Assembly (NCBI GenBank): GCA_021325615.1 | Contig: JAJPGU010000032.1 | Coordinates: 1-64,000 of the forward strand | Origin: Nitrososphaerota archaeon | GTDB lineage: Archaea > Thermoproteota > Nitrososphaeria > Nitrososphaerales > Nitrosopumilaceae | Reading direction: 5' to 3' | DNA: 64,000 nt | Shown: positions 48,391 to 56,937 of the stretch, one piece after another | Layout of the letters: each line of letters opens with the position of its first letter | Numbering within the stretch: position 1 is the first letter of the stretch | Made by a program: the position numbers and the translations under genes | The notes under the pieces: model-generated | Told to the model about the DNA's origin: nothing | Seen by the model: the letters and a program-made list of their open reading frames with translations, nothing else | Database searches by the model: none

Positions 48391-48981
48391 CGTTCTGTTT
48401 CATCAGAAGATGCCTATTTCTACATAGACGCAATGATACTCCTTACAGCCGACTAAAATCTTCTCAACCTTTCATTTTGGGCGTGATTTTTTGCAGATTT
48501 GGCAATGTATGTAGAGATTAAATCTGCTCCACCCACCTAGCTGAAAAAAATATTTTAACCTGATGGATTCCTTTAGAAAAATAATTCAATCGTCCAGTTT
48601 TATGGCAAATTTTTTATGAATGGTTTTTGGGCAGAAGACCCGAATTTCACACATTTTGCAAAAATTATTTTTGTTTTGGCGGCATTTTTTGAATTTTTAC
48701 AGATTTTATCCCCTGAACCCCAGCCTAGAAGGTAAAACCGGGTCGAAGTTGCAGCGGAAATCAAACTGATGAGCACGGCAGGCTGGTTGGTCGGCTGGAA
48801 ATTAGCAACCTTGGCTTCTAGGGTACGTTTGCCTAAAGGAAGGACGAGATGGTGCAGGCATACCCCATAGACAAACTCATCAAAATTCCAGGCGATGTAG
48901 TGAAGAGGCATTCGTAACGTCCCTTGGGTAACAAGGCGTGACAACTTAACTGTTAAATGGCTTTCTTCCCTCTAGTGTGAG
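48391..48981. other. Long intergenic stretch with RNA-like pairing
   Basis: 591 bp without a convincing gene. A minus frame at 48600-48944 is likely spurious. The part around 48724-48822 can form a long stem (see next entry). AT-rich at both ends, consistent with promoters. Confidence 0.4.
48724..48822. ncRNA. Possible structured RNA
   Basis: CCTAGAAG (48724-48731) pairs perfectly with CTTCTAGG (48815-48822), and inside it AAGTTGC (48746-48752) pairs with GCAACCTT (48805-48812) with one bulge. The enclosed part holds a CTGATGA resembling a C box. No match to RNase P, SRP or 5S RNA that I can recognise. Strand unknown. Confidence 0.25.
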
Positions 48982-50169
48982 ATGGATGAGTTCGAGGAGT
49001 TTGCATTCGCCCTTTTGGACCAGATATCAGTAGAATTAGGCGAGGAGAAGACAATAACAGAGGCACGGGCCAAGGCATCGGAGGCTTTCGGAACAAGAAT
49101 AACTTTTGACGACATCAGAACCATATCAGAGCAGGTCGCGCCAGAGAGCGCAAGGAATGCATCCAAGTTTACCGGCATAGCAGTGCCTCCAAGTAAGATG
49201 GAGTTTCCAGACCTTGCAGATTTTAAGCATCTAAAGGGTCGCAAGGTTTTTCCCGCAAAGGGTTCCGAGGGCTTTGTTGACGAGCTCTTCAGGGCATTAG
49301 CCCTGGAGGATGCAGGCAAGATAGCACAGCTTGCAAAATCCGACATTGGCAGGTTTCTGGTCTATTCGACCTATGCCAAGGGCTACATCTCGCAGATCTC
49401 CACCACATATGGCGATTTTTACGAATCCACGATATACCTAAACAGGTTTGTCCTTTCCAGCTACCCCCAGATAATCCTGCACAAGTTCGGCCCCCCTTAC
49501 GAATCCAACTTTGGGCGCGTGAATTCTGGGTATCGAGGAGCTCTGAAAATGACAATCCTCGAGGAACAGGTTCATTCGATTCAAAAAAACCTCTATAGCA
49601 TAAACAAGGCTGCCGTCACCCAGGTTAACGAAATAAACGAGGAACTTGCAAAGATAATCCTAGACCTGGACGTCACCAAGATAAATGGTCTTTACGAGTA
49701 TCTCCAGATTCCTGCTGTGCCTGAGGATTACCCCGCCGCGCAGCGTGCAAACCTCTTTTTCACACTAAACCCTGACAACTTCATCGTAAGAGTCCTCGGC
49801 CCAGATGTCATGACGTTTACCAAAGTTACCGTGGATCCAAAGATACTGGATTTCGTTCCGGAGTTACTTGACATCTACCAGCGCTGGTTAAAACCAATCC
49901 AGTCCCACCACGCGGCCTTTACAACAATGGAGGGCATGGCAGAATTTGCGGTAAGGCACATGCTTAGGGATGATGCAGACTTCCACAACTATCTTGTTAC
50001 CTTTGCCAATACGGACATTTCCACCTACCAGATAAGAAAGAGCATTGGAATGGATTTCACGGAGCATATCGTTTCAAAAATCGGCGGCAAGGCATATGGA
50101 ACTATGATCGAAAATCCCCCAACTACCCGAGAGCTCAAAAATCCCGAGATTTACCTGAAAAGAATATGA
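48982..50169 (+). CDS. Hypothetical protein of about 400 residues
   Basis: 395 aa, acidic, no membrane segments. LEEQVHSIQKNLYSINKAA (near 193) and FTTMEGMAEFAVRHML (near 313) are the most distinctive parts; an E-x-x-H followed by a distant Glu could be a metallopeptidase-like site, but I would not assert it. The SirB1-like gene overlaps its stop by 4 nt (ATGA), so the two are translationally coupled and perhaps functionally linked. Confidence 0.8.
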   Translation: MDEFEEFAFALLDQISVELGEEKTITEARAKASEAFGTRITFDDIRTISEQVAPESARNASKFTGIAVPPSKMEFPDLADFKHLKGRKVFPAKGSEGFVDELFRALALEDAGKIAQLAKSDIGRFLVYSTYAKGYISQISTTYGDFYESTIYLNRFVLSSYPQIILHKFGPPYESNFGRVNSGYRGALKMTILEEQVHSIQKNLYSINKAAVTQVNEINEELAKIILDLDVTKINGLYEYLQIPAVPEDYPAAQRANLFFTLNPDNFIVRVLGPDVMTFTKVTVDPKILDFVPELLDIYQRWLKPIQSHHAAFTTMEGMAEFAVRHMLRDDADFHNYLVTFANTDISTYQIRKSIGMDFTEHIVSKIGGKAYGTMIENPPTTRELKNPEIYLKRI

Positions 50170-50987
50170 GCGATTTTGATCCGTTTGTAGAAGAATGGGT
50201 CGCGTATGCAAGGAACCCCCGATACACTCTTGTTGAAAAATGCCTGAAACTTTCCCAGACCTTGGAAAATCCCGACCTTGTCCTTGACAAATATGTCGAG
50301 AAGATGAACTCCTTCGGGCGGGACTTGCGAGCCTCGGTGGCTGATGTAAAAAACCCAACCTACCGGATTTCCATGCTTAACGAATACATGTTTGAGACCC
50401 TCGGTTTTGAGGGAAATCGGGACGATTACTACAACCCGCAAAACAATTTCTTGGACAAGGTAATCGAGTCCAAGAAAGGCATTCCCATCACCCTTTCCAT
50501 AATTTACATCCAGCTAGGGGGCTTCCTCGGCCTTGACCTCCGGCCAGTTGGATTTCCAGGCCACTTCCTTGTAAAACTGTCAGAGGAAATGATACTTGAC
50601 CCGTTCAATGGTGGGAGGTTGGTGGGGGTAGAGGACCTGGATGAAATGCTTAGCGGTATCTATGGGCCGGGGTTTCCCTTCAGGCCGGAATTTCTCAACG
50701 AGATAGGGCCAGAAATGATCCTCATCAGGCTTGCAAGGAATTTGAAGAACTCATACATGCAATCTTTCAATTACAAAAAAGCCCTCCACTGCATAAACAT
50801 GGTGCTAGGCCTTGTGCCTGACGAGCCTGACGAAGTCAGGGATACAGGCATCATAATGTCAAGGATGCTTCAAAACGACCGGGCCCTGCGGGCACTGGAG
50901 AGGTATCTCGAACTTGCCCCGGATGCAGATGATGTAGATAATGTTCTTGAGATGATAAGAGGCATAAAGGAAAAGTCTAGTCGATGA
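50166..50987 (+). CDS. SirB1-family protein (transglutaminase-like plus TPR)
   Basis: 273 aa. The core NFLDKVIESKKGIPITLSIIY, LDLRPVGFPGHFLVK and LDPFNGG are the SirB1 pattern; the usual nucleophile Cys is absent, replaced by the ITLS type. The C-terminus (about 190-265) is TPR-like (KALHCINMVLGLVPDEP, RALRALERYLELAPDA). Bacterial SirB1 function is unclear; may be a non-catalytic transglutaminase-like fold. Coupled to the upstream gene by ATGA. Confidence 0.88.
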   Translation: MSDFDPFVEEWVAYARNPRYTLVEKCLKLSQTLENPDLVLDKYVEKMNSFGRDLRASVADVKNPTYRISMLNEYMFETLGFEGNRDDYYNPQNNFLDKVIESKKGIPITLSIIYIQLGGFLGLDLRPVGFPGHFLVKLSEEMILDPFNGGRLVGVEDLDEMLSGIYGPGFPFRPEFLNEIGPEMILIRLARNLKNSYMQSFNYKKALHCINMVLGLVPDEPDEVRDTGIIMSRMLQNDRALRALERYLELAPDADDVDNVLEMIRGIKEKSSR

Positions 50988-51150
50988 TTGACTTGACATC
51001 GGTCCCCTTCTTGATTAGCTTGTGCTCGTATCTCACAATCTTGTTTCTCATGGTACCCTTCATTATATCGACCTCGTGGCGCAGCATGGCCACCTCATCC
51101 TCGAGTCTTGCGACCCGCTCATAGATGGATTCTTCCGCACCCTCAGCCAT
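50977..51150 (-). CDS. Small coiled-coil protein
   Basis: 57 aa. A heptad pattern (YERVARLEDEVAMLRHEVDIM) indicates a short coiled coil; basic C-terminal half. No family name. It overlaps the convergent SirB1-like gene by 11 bp. Too short for many gene callers, but the reading frame is clean from ATG 51150 to TAG. Confidence 0.65.
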   Translation of the reverse strand: MAEGAEESIYERVARLEDEVAMLRHEVDIMKGTMRNKIVRYEHKLIKKGTDVKSIID

Positions 51151-51221
51151 ATACCCAATCTGCGCTAGATCTTACCTTAAAAATTTATGGTTCATTTTGT
51201 TGAGGGTTTTGTCAGTATTTG

Positions 51222-51383
51222 CTATAGGTCGAACTCGCCATTGCATGCTTGGCACTTGCCTTTCTCGCTGCCAATCATGCCTATAATCAGAATCTTCCCT
51301 ATGGTGCCACATTTCGGGCACAGCCCCGTAGTGATGTTCTTTGGACCACTCGCTCTTGGCTTTACGGTTTTTCTCCTTACCAT
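51222..51383 (-). CDS. Small zinc-ribbon protein
   Basis: 53 aa. A basic N-terminus (MVRRKTVKPRASGPKN) and a zinc ribbon GLCPKCGTIGK and KGKCQACNG. Basic arm plus ribbon suggests nucleic-acid or ribosome binding. Not in any family I can name. It follows the coiled-coil gene in the same direction (71-nt gap). Confidence 0.75.
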   Translation of the reverse strand: MVRRKTVKPRASGPKNITTGLCPKCGTIGKILIIGMIGSEKGKCQACNGEFDL

Positions 51384-51559
51384 TAATGGAAAGAATCTCA
51401 AAGTCGGTTTATTAAGTCTAAGGGATCGGCTTTGCCTTCCAGAGGGTCGATCTATGCCACCCCAGACCGCCCGCTCTGCTTCCTGCAGATCGCCCGGGCT
51501 GACACCATGGCGCCAGGTATTTCGGGGTTTATTTTTAAAAAGAAAGAGAGGGGATCTGC

Positions 51560-52633
51560 TTACTGATAAGCAGCCGCGATGGATTGGTACAATGTTGAAT
51601 AGGCTTGATCAATTGCCTGGTCCCTTGCAGCAGCCGCATTGCCCATTGCCGTTGTTAGGGCAGCATTGGCTTGCGATATAGAGCTGTCCTCCGTCTGGAT
51701 GAGCGGTGCTACTGTTGACCAATACGTTTGCAGATCGGCGTTCCAAGTCTTGGCGTTGTTTGTGTAGCCATTGTCAAGCGTTACTCGAGCGTTGTCTTCC
51801 GCGGTAACATAGGTGGTTTCCGCAGTACCAACCGCCGAATCCCTTGTAACGGTCGCGTTTCCTGCCGCGTTTATCCTAGTCTGCCTTGCTTGCAGGATAG
51901 AGTTGTCCGCAGTCACATGGGCCTGGCCAATTGTCTGTGCCCTTGTTGCAAGGGTAGAGTTTCCAATTGCAGTATAGTACGCTGCCTGGGCAGTTCCATC
52001 TGCACCATCACGTGATGCAAGGGCTCCATAAACTGCAGTCTGGTGGGCATACCATGCTGAATACACCGCCTTGTCGTGTGCTACATCTGCCGTTACTGAT
52101 GCATTTATCTTTGAAATCTGGGCATCGGCTATTGTCTTGTCCCTCGTAGCCATTGCCTGACTGATGATGCTTGCATTTCCGTGTACTCCCTTTACTGCGG
52201 CATTGTATGCTTCACGGGCCTGCTGTACTGCTTGGTTGTAGGCCGTAGTAGCATTCTGGACTGCCTGAGATTGTGCGGTATTGGCCGCCTGTACAGCCTG
52301 TTTGTAGGCATTATCTGCCTGCTGTACTGCCTGCGCATAGGCCTGCGCGTCTGCTTGGTCTGTCTGTCGTAGTGTTTGCCTTGCCTGCCTGGTTGCATTC
52401 TGTTCCTGCTGCAACGCCTGCCTGTACTGGTTTTGATCCTGCTGTATCTGCTGCTTCAACTGCTGCAGGTTGGGTTGATTGTTTGCGTTTGTAGAGTTGC
52501 CGTTGTCCGCCAAGGCTGGAACCATGATCATATGCCCAGCAAAGGCGCCAAGAAGGACTGCCACAATTGCAAATGTTCCGCCCGTCTTCGCCAATCTTTC
52601 CGTGCTTTTCATTGGTTTTGATGAGTAATTCAT
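51560..52633 (-). CDS. Secreted Ala/Gln-rich coiled-coil protein
   Basis: 357 aa from the ATG at 52633. One hydrophobic signal or anchor helix (FAIVAVLLGAFAGHMIMVP, about 20-40). Residues 69-149 are an almost regular 11-residue repeat of the A-Y-x-Q-A-V-Q-x-A-x-x type; the rest is Ala/Thr-rich with further quasi-repeats (VTADNSI, VTRDSAV, VTAEDNA, VTLDNGY). No Cys. Likely an extended surface fibre or stalk. TATA-like CTATTATATC stands about 30 nt upstream. Confidence 0.8.
   Translation of the reverse strand: MNYSSKPMKSTERLAKTGGTFAIVAVLLGAFAGHMIMVPALADNGNSTNANNQPNLQQLKQQIQQDQNQYRQALQQEQNATRQARQTLRQTDQADAQAYAQAVQQADNAYKQAVQAANTAQSQAVQNATTAYNQAVQQAREAYNAAVKGVHGNASIISQAMATRDKTIADAQISKINASVTADVAHDKAVYSAWYAHQTAVYGALASRDGADGTAQAAYYTAIGNSTLATRAQTIGQAHVTADNSILQARQTRINAAGNATVTRDSAVGTAETTYVTAEDNARVTLDNGYTNNAKTWNADLQTYWSTVAPLIQTEDSSISQANAALTTAMGNAAAARDQAIDQAYSTLYQSIAAAYQ
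52187..52342 (-). repeat. Hendecad (11-residue) protein repeat
   Basis: Encodes residues about 98-149 of the preceding protein: AYAQAVQQADN, AYKQAVQAANT, AQSQAVQNATT, AYNQAVQQARE, AYNAAV. Five units of 33 bp. Hendecads favour right-handed coiled coils. Confidence 0.8.
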
Positions 52634-52771
52634 CTCAATTCTTGTGAGGGGTTGCACATTCTAGATATAATAGGTTACGAAACTTTGTGCCTTAACATTG
52701 TAGAGTGACTTTCCTGCGCGTCCCTTATATCGCAAAGGAAGTCTTAATTATCCCCAAGACTGCGCTCCCTC

Positions 52772-53257
52772 ATGCAGGGCTTGGGTTTCAGAGTATTTGT
52801 CATGTCCGCCCTTATTCTTGCAGCCTCTGGCGTTATTTCTTCAAGCGATAATCTTTCAGGATTTTCTTTTCAAAATAACGCATATGCACAGTTACCCCCC
52901 GGTGCGAGTCCCGGTCCTGACATGGGGAATCCTGGTGACAACATGACAGGTCCCGGTAGTGTTCCAGGGGCTCCGGGTGCAGACTTGGGTCCGCCTGGAG
53001 ACAACACGACGGATCTTGGCAGCCCCGGCGGCCTTGGCATTCCAAGCGACAATGCCACGGATCTTGGACCTGGACCCGATGTTGGAAACTCTACAGGCAT
53101 TCCTGCCACAGGTGCTCCTGCCTCATCCACAGCCGGTCAGGCTTCAAATCCAGCATCCAGCACGGTTCCAGAGTTTGGATCATTGGCGTCTGCGATACTG
53201 GTGCTCTCAGTGACGTCAATCATAATACTTTCAGCAAAAACCAGAATCAGGTTTTAA
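52772..53257 (+). CDS. Secreted Gly/Pro/Asn-rich protein with PEFG-CTERM tail
   Basis: 161 aa. Signal peptide about 1-38; a low-complexity middle with collagen-like PGDNMTGPGSVPGAPGADLG units; a C-terminal VPEFGS followed by a hydrophobic helix and basic end (KTRIRF). This is the PEFG-CTERM signal, processed by an archaeosortase in thaumarchaea. Likely a surface-attached or exopolymer-linked protein with many N-glycosylation-type N-x-T sites (NMT, NTT, NAT). Confidence 0.88.
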   Translation: MQGLGFRVFVMSALILAASGVISSSDNLSGFSFQNNAYAQLPPGASPGPDMGNPGDNMTGPGSVPGAPGADLGPPGDNTTDLGSPGGLGIPSDNATDLGPGPDVGNSTGIPATGAPASSTAGQASNPASSTVPEFGSLASAILVLSVTSIIILSAKTRIRF

Positions 53258-53426
53258 ACTAGATTTTTTCAACTGCAAAACTGGTAGCTAGTTTTTCTGC
53301 TTTCAAGTTTGCATGCAGTAGTTTGCACCACACCATCCCCCTAATGTTCAGCATTTCCTCACCAGGCCACAAAGGTTCCAAATCATTGCAGGTTGTCCTT
53401 TGCCTTGGCGTGGGAACAGGAAAAAG

Positions 53427-53510
53427 CGCGGGGAGTGGGATTTGAACCCACGGGTCCTTACGGACATGGGATTAGCAATCCCACGCCCTACCAGGCTAGG
53501 CGACCCCCGC
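53427..53510 (-). tRNA. tRNA-Ser(GCT)
   Basis: On the minus strand: acceptor GCGGGGG/TCCCCGC, anticodon loop with GCT in TTGCTAAT between GTGGGA and TCCCA halves, a long variable arm (GTCCGTAAGGAC) as in class II tRNAs, and T loop TTCAAAT. Discriminator G73; CCA not encoded; no intron. A TATA-like GATTAATTAAC lies about 27 nt upstream. Confidence 0.93.
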
Positions 53511-53562
53511 ACAGATGTTGCTGAAAATCGAACTGTTAATTAATCTTGGTCAGGCGATTTGC

Positions 53563-54309
53563 CTACATCTCATCAAACCGCTTGTAGTTTTCCACAAGAT
53601 CCTTTAGAGGCATCCTTTCCCCACCCACTATCTTCAGGTCCACCTTTATCTTCCCTTTCTCTACGTTGATTATGTTGTAGGTGTTCTCAAATAGCCCTCT
53701 GACTCTTTCCGATGAGGCAGTTCCTGCGTTCGCGATAGTGAGGTGTCCAAAGTGCCAGAACCAGGGCCTGTGTTTGTGCCCGCATATGACAAGGTCTATC
53801 TTGCTTGCAAGGGCGGTACGGAGGACGTCTCCTGAATCAATCACCGTCACCCTGTCAGTGCCGGTATCAGGCACTCCTATGAGGTGGTGGTGCATGGCAA
53901 GGATCTTTATCCTGTCTTCGTATTTTTTCATGGTGCGTTCAAGCCAGAGGTTCTGCCTATAGCCAACCTCCCCTTCATCCCTGTCAGGCCTCGCTGTTCC
54001 TATTGTCACAAGAACGGTGTTCTCATCCAGTTCGTTTACCGAATCGATCGGGAAGAATTTTTTGAAGAGAAGATATCCCGTATTTCGGTAATCATGGTTG
54101 CCGCTGATGGCTATAATTTTGTCTGTATCAAATTCTGCGAATTTTTTCTTGCATTTTTCATATTCTTTTAGCAGTCCTTCATTTGTGAGATCCCCGGTGA
54201 CAACAATTGCGGACGGCCTTAGTTCGTTAACCTCGCTGATTACCTGGTCGAATACCTCCTCCCTAAATTGTGCTCCAACGTGGATATCAGAAAGTTGTAC
54301 TATTCTCAC
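53563..54309 (-). CDS. Calcineurin-like metallophosphoesterase
   Basis: 248 aa from GTG at 54309 (TTG at 54354 possible). All phosphoesterase motifs: LSDIHVG, VTGDLTNEG, SGNHDYRN, MHHHLIG and CGHKHRP. Two metal ions expected. Acts on cyclic nucleotides, other phosphodiesters or nucleic acid; substrate unknown. Divergent from the dehydrogenase at 54414. Confidence 0.92.
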   Translation of the reverse strand: MRIVQLSDIHVGAQFREEVFDQVISEVNELRPSAIVVTGDLTNEGLLKEYEKCKKKFAEFDTDKIIAISGNHDYRNTGYLLFKKFFPIDSVNELDENTVLVTIGTARPDRDEGEVGYRQNLWLERTMKKYEDRIKILAMHHHLIGVPDTGTDRVTVIDSGDVLRTALASKIDLVICGHKHRPWFWHFGHLTIANAGTASSERVRGLFENTYNIINVEKGKIKVDLKIVGGERMPLKDLVENYKRFDEM

Positions 54310-54413
54310 AGAGAAACCTTTGGAATGGATTTGTTTAAGGATTAGGATTTTCAAAGTTGGGTCTGAAAAATCCCAGTTAGAGTTAAATTACTGGATCTGA
54401 AAGCTCGCCTGTT

Positions 54414-55442
54414 TTGGCCAAAAAAGCTGCCGTGATAAGGGGGGATGGCATAGGACCCGAAATTGTGGATGCCATGTTATGCGTTTTAAAGGAGTGCAAC
54501 ACCCAGGCGGAGCTCATCTTGTGCGATGCTGGATCCGAACAGTGGGAAAAACATGGGGGCGAGACCTATATCCCCGAGTCTACGATGAGGATCTTAGAGG
54601 GGTCAGACGCCTGCTTCAAGGGTCCCACCACGACAATACCAAGACCGAATGCGCCAAGAAGCGTAGCCGTCACCCTAAGGCAAAAGTTTGAACTTTACTC
54701 CAACATCAGGCCCATCAAGACATACCAGAGGATAACCCCCAACAGGAACCTCGATTTTGTCTGCTTTAGGGAAGCCACGGAGGGACTTTACACCGGCATT
54801 GAATTCAAGATATCTGATGATGCTGCCATAGCAATCAGAAAGGTCACGAGGAAGGGATCCGGTAGGTTCATCAACTCAGCATTTGCTTGGGCTAAAAGGT
54901 ACAAGATGGGCAAGGTGGTTGCAATAACAAAGCGAAACATACTCAAGGTAACTGACGGGATTTTCTGGGAGGAGGTAGAAAGGGCCTCAGGGGAAAACCC
55001 CGGGATAACGGCAGAGGAGATCTACATAGACAACATGACACAGCAGCTTGTCATAAGGCCCGAACAGTTCAATGGAGCGGTCCTTATCAGTACCAATCTT
55101 TTCATGGACATAATTTCGGAACTTGCCTCTGGAATCATAGGCTCAATAGGGCTGGTTTATTCAGCCAACATGGGAGACTCTTTTGCAATGTTCGAGGCAG
55201 CACATGGAAGTGCACCGTCCTTTAAGGGTCAGAACAAGGTAAACCCCACCGCCGCCATCCTCTCGGGTGCTTGGATGGCCGAGTACCTAGGGGAGACGCA
55301 CATTAAGGAGGCCATCTTTGCCGCCACAGAACAAGTGATTAACGAGGGCAAGTATGTGACGTTTGACATAGGAGGAAACGCCACCACCACAAGGATGGCA
55401 GAGGCAATCTCCGAATTAGCAAAGCAGCATCTGCGAAAGTAG
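54414..55442 (+). CDS. Isocitrate/isopropylmalate dehydrogenase family protein
   Basis: 342 aa from TTG. RGDGIGPEIVDAML at the N-terminus, the substrate loop RSVAVTLRQKFELYSNIRP, MTQQLVIRPEQF for the catalytic Lys/Asp region, and NMGDSFAMFEAAHGSAP with IGGNATTTRM at the end. In thaumarchaea this gene type is usually called NAD- or NADP-dependent isocitrate dehydrogenase, but 3-isopropylmalate or homoisocitrate cannot be excluded. Decarboxylating, TCA cycle. TATA-like GTTAAATTAC about 28 nt upstream. Confidence 0.88.
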   Translation: MAKKAAVIRGDGIGPEIVDAMLCVLKECNTQAELILCDAGSEQWEKHGGETYIPESTMRILEGSDACFKGPTTTIPRPNAPRSVAVTLRQKFELYSNIRPIKTYQRITPNRNLDFVCFREATEGLYTGIEFKISDDAAIAIRKVTRKGSGRFINSAFAWAKRYKMGKVVAITKRNILKVTDGIFWEEVERASGENPGITAEEIYIDNMTQQLVIRPEQFNGAVLISTNLFMDIISELASGIIGSIGLVYSANMGDSFAMFEAAHGSAPSFKGQNKVNPTAAILSGAWMAEYLGETHIKEAIFAATEQVINEGKYVTFDIGGNATTTRMAEAISELAKQHLRK

Positions 55443-56360
55443 CTAGTCCATCCTTATTACTTTAGGCCTAATTGATAGTCCGATTACTGATGCCATTGAA
55501 AGTAACAGAGCTGCCATCACGGCACCGCCAAATTCCGGAACAGCAGAACTTGCGCCATTTATCTTGTAGTTGTTTTCTATTATCGGTTGAAGGCTCCCCG
55601 AGGTTGTGTTGGAAACGGTGATTAGGTCAGACGAAACCTCATTGTTCTCGTTCTCCTGTTTTGCAAGATTGTCGGCCTCAAAGTTCAGCACATATTTTCC
55701 CGGCAGCGGGCTGTCCCATGTAAAACTCTCCGTCGAGTTCTGCCTTGCCGGAACGCTTCCGGTGGCAATCTTGTCATAGAACAGGAAGCCGGTGGAATTG
55801 ATAATCCTTAGCCTGAAGATCACCGAGCTGGCATCCGCGATTCCTGTGTTTTCGATCTGCTTTCTTACCACTAGTGCCTGCGAAGGGCCAGAGCCTTCCC
55901 TTGCGACAGAGAGCGAGCCTTCCACCCAGCCAATCTCCGCACGGGTCTGATTCTGGGTGCTGACCACCACAATACCAGAGGGCCACATGTCGACCTTGTC
56001 ATAGTATGGAAATTTCCCGTTGGTTCCAAAAAACTGCGTGTACGATTGACCCGGGGGCACTGGCCCGCTGTCAAACATCCCAACCGGGCCATAGTTCGGC
56101 GTCCCAGCAGTCACGGTGTGTGTCCTATTGTCGTCGTTTACCCATGTAACAGTATCCCCGGGCCTCACATCCACCTCATATGGTTTGTAGCATGAAGGAT
56201 ATGGAAGGCAGTGGTTTGCTGATCCATTAACAATTACCACCTGCAAGTTTGCGGCATAGGCGGTAGTTCCGATTGAAAAGAGAAGGGCGGCAATTCCAAA
56301 ACCACAGGCTAGGAGAGCCGACTTCATGATGCAACTTGGTTTCATTCCAGACATAAACAC
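55443..56360 (-). CDS. Cupredoxin-like secreted protein with PEFG-CTERM tail
   Basis: 305 aa (an inner Met at 56345 is also possible). Signal peptide; a cupredoxin fold about 30-140: YEVDVRPGDTVTWVNDDNRTHTVT keeps one ligand-like His (in separate parts DTVTWVN and RTHTVT), but the usual C/H/M cluster is replaced by YYDKVDMWPSGIV. So type 1 copper is unlikely. A CARDB-like beta domain follows, then VPEFGGA, a hydrophobic helix and a basic end. The stop is directly beside the dehydrogenase stop. Confidence 0.85.
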   Translation of the reverse strand: MFMSGMKPSCIMKSALLACGFGIAALLFSIGTTAYAANLQVVIVNGSANHCLPYPSCYKPYEVDVRPGDTVTWVNDDNRTHTVTAGTPNYGPVGMFDSGPVPPGQSYTQFFGTNGKFPYYDKVDMWPSGIVVVSTQNQTRAEIGWVEGSLSVAREGSGPSQALVVRKQIENTGIADASSVIFRLRIINSTGFLFYDKIATGSVPARQNSTESFTWDSPLPGKYVLNFEADNLAKQENENNEVSSDLITVSNTTSGSLQPIIENNYKINGASSAVPEFGGAVMAALLLSMASVIGLSIRPKVIRMD

Positions 56361-56403
56361 CTCTTAGTTTTCCTGCGCAATCTTTATCCCATCCTTTCGT
56401 GTT

Positions 56404-56937
56404 TTAGATTTTTACGCATTCGACTATCACCAGTTCCTCAAAAAACAGTTTCTTCCTTGACACAATTTTTGGCTCGAGTCCCATCTTCATCGTCCTCTTC
56501 ATAAGCTCTTGGTAGTTTGCAAGCGACGATGTTAGGTATATGATCTTGCCATTTTTGCGTACTACCTTGCTTGCTGAATTCAGGATACCAGTAGTCACGC
56601 CAAGTCCCTCACGGAGCCCGTCCACTGTCCGGTCGAGGATTTCTTCTGATGGGAGGTATGGCAGGTTACATACCACTAGATCAAAAACTCCGTTTATCGC
56701 ATCCGCAGAATTGCAGCAAACGCAATTTGGGACCAATTCATGCGCCTTTTTGAGGGCTCCAGAGCTGATATCGGTCGCGACTACGAATTCAAAATTGTTG
56801 GACAAGACATTTGCGAGAAACCCCGACCCCGTCCCAATATCAAGCGCAGAATAACCCTTCTCCTTCCCGATATGGTCCGCGAGAAAGAACGTGTCCTCAG
56901 CTGGCTGATAGTAATCATCGGATAATTTTCTTTGCAA
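56404..56937 (-). CDS. HemK2/Mtq2-like methyltransferase
   Basis: About 177 aa from TTG at 56937 (frame open to 56970). SAM-binding ALDIGTGSGFLANVL; catalytic-type VVCNLPYLPS (N-L-P-Y instead of N-P-P-Y). It corresponds to the archaeal/eukaryotic HemK2 type that methylates Gln of release factor aRF1 with Trm112, here lacking an N-terminal domain. The upstream ksgA stop overlaps its start region, so it is in the 58824-56404 operon. Confidence 0.85.
   Translation of the reverse strand: MQRKLSDDYYQPAEDTFFLADHIGKEKGYSALDIGTGSGFLANVLSNNFEFVVATDISSGALKKAHELVPNCVCCNSADAINGVFDLVVCNLPYLPSEEILDRTVDGLREGLGVTTGILNSASKVVRKNGKIIYLTSSLANYQELMKRTMKMGLEPKIVSRKKLFFEELVIVECVKI

Noticed and set aside
48766-48803. 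CTGATGAG followed by GGAAA, resembling a hammerhead ribozyme core
   Set aside because: The bases next to CTGATGA and GAAA do not pair as stem II requires, and no cleavage site stem was found.
48600-48944. Minus-strand open frame of 114 codons
   Set aside because: Composition and order do not look like protein (mixed hydrophobic and Lys-rich pieces without a fold), no good promoter, and it overlaps the structured segment.
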